A stretch of 6,788 bases of DNA from assembly GCA_903970295.1 (NCBI GenBank), contig CAJCHQ010000523.1:1-6788 (forward strand). Reading direction: 5' to 3'. Below the pieces are notes generated by a model. That model was not told where the DNA came from. It searched no databases and saw nothing but the letters and a program-made list of their open reading frames with translations. A program made the translations under genes and the position numbers. This document shows positions 5,882 through 6,788 of the stretch, one piece after another (positions within the stretch are counted from its first letter, which is position 1; each line of letters opens with the position of its first letter). The stretch is from Bryobacterales bacterium. Its GTDB lineage: Bacteria > Cyanobacteriota > Vampirovibrionia > Obscuribacterales > Obscuribacteraceae.

Positions 5882-6238
5882 ATGCCTTACAGAGCTCTAA
5901 TAAGTACGGAGCTTGCAAGACTCTTTTCCGTACTTTCAAACCAAAACCGCATTCGTATTGTGGAAGAGATTAGCCACGACGAGGTCTGTGTAAACACTCT
6001 CCAAGAACGTCTAGGAATCAGCCACTCGGCCGTTTCCCAGCAGCTTGCCGTTCTTCGAACGAACCGAATTGTTGTCGAGCGCAGGGAAGGGCGAAAGGTC
6101 TTTTACCATCTCAAGTACCAGGAACTTGCGGCATGGATACTGTCCGGAAGCAAGTTCATCTGTCCGGACCAGCAAGATATGCAGAAATTGACGAGCGCTA
6201 TCGAGCAGGCTAAAGAGTTATGGGGCGACAACAAATAG
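5882..6238 (+). CDS. ArsR/SmtB-family winged-helix transcriptional regulator
   Basis: A small dimeric DNA-binding repressor, 118 residues. ARLFSVLSNQNRIRIVEEI (12-30) is the typical first helices (LxxLSxxxRxxIL pattern). The helix-turn-helix runs from about 38 to 59, with recognition helix SHSAVSQQLAVLR (47-59). The wing is about 62-77 (IVVERREGRKVFYHL), followed by C-terminal dimer helices. The arsenic-binding CxC of true ArsR is absent: the ELCVCDL position reads EVCVNTL, leaving only Cys36. One other cysteine, Cys94, lies near the last helix, so a two-cysteine redox or persulfide sensor is possible but unproven. The start at 5882 is chosen for its GGGAGGG ribosome site; the frame opens upstream to 5834 with a poor TTG. 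The gene probably controls itself and the downstream transporter, being 15 nt from a small reading frame and 213 nt from the transporter start. Confidence 0.9.
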   Translation: MPYRALISTELARLFSVLSNQNRIRIVEEISHDEVCVNTLQERLGISHSAVSQQLAVLRTNRIVVERREGRKVFYHLKYQELAAWILSGSKFICPDQQDMQKLTSAIEQAKELWGDNK

Positions 6239-6253
6239 ACTGGGTGACTATAA

Positions 6254-6415
6254 ATGCCAAATTCAGCTGATACCATTGGCGGTATTGCAAATGAGATCTC
6301 TAAGCATCCTTATGTAACGCCTAAAACTATTCTTGTTCCAAAACTTCGGACACCATTTCGAAAGTGGTGGTATGGTCGAAACGATTGTATGTACAGAGAT
6401 TCAGAACGTGTTTGA
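6254..6415 (+). CDS. Possible small protein of 53 residues, unrecognised
   Basis: An ATG at 6254 follows the arsR stop by 15 nt and has GGGTGA (6242-6247) 6 nt upstream, a fair ribosome site. It encodes a basic, non-membrane peptide (TPKTILVPKLRTPFRKWWYG at about 22-41) ending in TGA at 6413. I recognise no family. Its last third overlaps the next small frame in a different phase, so either this is a real small gene between the regulator and the transporter, or both are pieces of one gene broken by a frameshift near 6360-6375. Coding is plausible from position and ribosome site only. Confidence 0.35.
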   Translation: MPNSADTIGGIANEISKHPYVTPKTILVPKLRTPFRKWWYGRNDCMYRDSERV

Positions 6416-6452
6416 TCCAAAGAAAAAAGCATTTATCGCGGTGACTAAATAA
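6372..6452 (+). CDS. Possible short reading frame (26 residues) ending in TAATG overlap with the transporter start
   Basis: Starting at ATG 6372 (or TTG 6333, giving 39 residues), this frame reads VFDPKKKAFIAVTK at its end and stops with TAA at 6450-6452, sharing one base with the ATG of the transporter. Such a 1-nt stop/start overlap often marks translational coupling, which suggests that ribosomes arrive in this phase. It overlaps the preceding 53-residue frame. It is too short to recognise; it may be a leader peptide, or the tail of a gene whose front half is in the other phase. Confidence 0.3.
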   Translation: MVETIVCTEIQNVFDPKKKAFIAVTK

Positions 6453-6788
6453 TGTTCAGTTATTACCCATTGCTCGTAGTGCTGGCGCCACTCTTGGCGG
6501 CAATATTGACTGCCCTTCCGCTAGGGTCCCTTGGCGAGCGGCGATTGCGGGCGAGTTGGTGCTTCCTGATCGCAAGCTTCCTATTTTCCTTGCCGGTATT
6601 GTGGCAGGCCGTGCAGAGTGCCGAACCTACTCGCCTTGCCCTTTTTCCCCTACCCTGGCATGTCTTGCCTCTGGTAGCGCTTTCGGTTGATCGGCTTGCC
6701 GCGATTATGATGGTAGTCGTTTCTAGCATCGGCATGCTGCTTTTTCGCTATTCTTGGCGCTACCTGCAGCAAGACCGTGGACTTGCCA
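6452..6788 (+). CDS. Proton-conducting membrane subunit of the NuoL/MrpA/DabB family, 3'-truncated by the window edge
   Basis: The first 112 codons of a long hydrophobic protein; the frame is open to the last base. Hydrophobic segments lie at about 5-25 (YPLLVVLAPLLAAILTAL), 36-52 (WCFLIASFLFSLPVLW) and 83-100 (IMMVVVSSIGMLLF). The stretch VDRLAAIMMVVVSSIG followed by YSWRYLQQDRG is the hallmark of this family (D-x-L-x-x-hh...G...Y-x-x-x-Y-hx-x-D-x-G), seen where the first discontinuous antiporter-like unit begins in NuoL, HyfB, MrpA and DabB. The short periplasmic loop and the RYSWRYL form look closest to DabB, the partner of DabA (DUF2309) in inorganic-carbon uptake, but that cannot be settled from this part. 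The start at 6452 overlaps the previous stop as TAATG; a clear independent ribosome site is missing. An upstream ArsR-type regulator suggests controlled expression. Confidence 0.75.
   Translation, partial: MFSYYPLLVVLAPLLAAILTALPLGSLGERRLRASWCFLIASFLFSLPVLWQAVQSAEPTRLALFPLPWHVLPLVALSVDRLAAIMMVVVSSIGMLLFRYSWRYLQQDRGLA

Noticed and set aside
6463..6735. 90-codon minus-strand frame at the right end
   Set aside because: Shadow of the transporter gene, whose plus-strand translation shows a real family signature and membrane segments.

Overview
The window is bacterial chromosome of about 50% GC with compact genes. It carries an exported carboxyl-terminal protease, a corrinoid adenosyltransferase-like protein, a Tat-type superoxide dismutase and an ACT-domain malic enzyme. 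The proteins are divergent from textbook relatives, so I cannot assign a phylum from sequence alone. A poorly sampled Gram-negative-type lineage would fit, but this is inference.

Layout. Positions 1-1347 (+) hold the 3' part of an S41/CtpA-type processing protease whose start lies left of the window. Facing it on the minus strand is a run of four genes, read right to left: a Tat-exported Fe/Mn superoxide dismutase (3911-3123), a small three-helix membrane protein (3009-2608), a hot-dog acyl-CoA thioesterase (2516-2136) and a divergent CobA/BtuR-type adenosyltransferase (1979-1398). The dismutase is closed by a strong hairpin. The adenosyltransferase is preceded by a triple 9-bp direct repeat. 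Divergent from the dismutase is an ACT-domain malic enzyme (4095-5660, +).

Right of the malic enzyme the character changes. Positions 5661-5803 hold a decayed scrap of an IS200/IS605-family element on the minus strand: the last two dozen codons of tnpB plus right-end hairpins. Next comes an ArsR-family regulator (5882-6238, +) with a compact promoter in which an 18-bp inverted repeat fills the -35/-10 spacer. After one or two unrecognised small reading frames the window ends in the first 112 codons of a membrane protein of the NuoL/MrpA/DabB proton-conducting family (6452 to the edge, +). The regulator, small frames and transporter run in one direction with short gaps or a 1-nt stop/start overlap, so they probably form a regulated operon. 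Its identity depends on what follows outside the window: a DabA (DUF2309) gene would make it an inorganic-carbon uptake operon, and mrp, nuo or hyf genes would make it something else.

Most of the window is ordinary metabolic and stress genes. The more unusual items are the tnpB/right-end remnant, the arsR control region and the archaeal-like active site of the exported dismutase. I see no CRISPR array, tRNA, rRNA or intact mobile element. No stretch longer than 300 bases lacks a gene.
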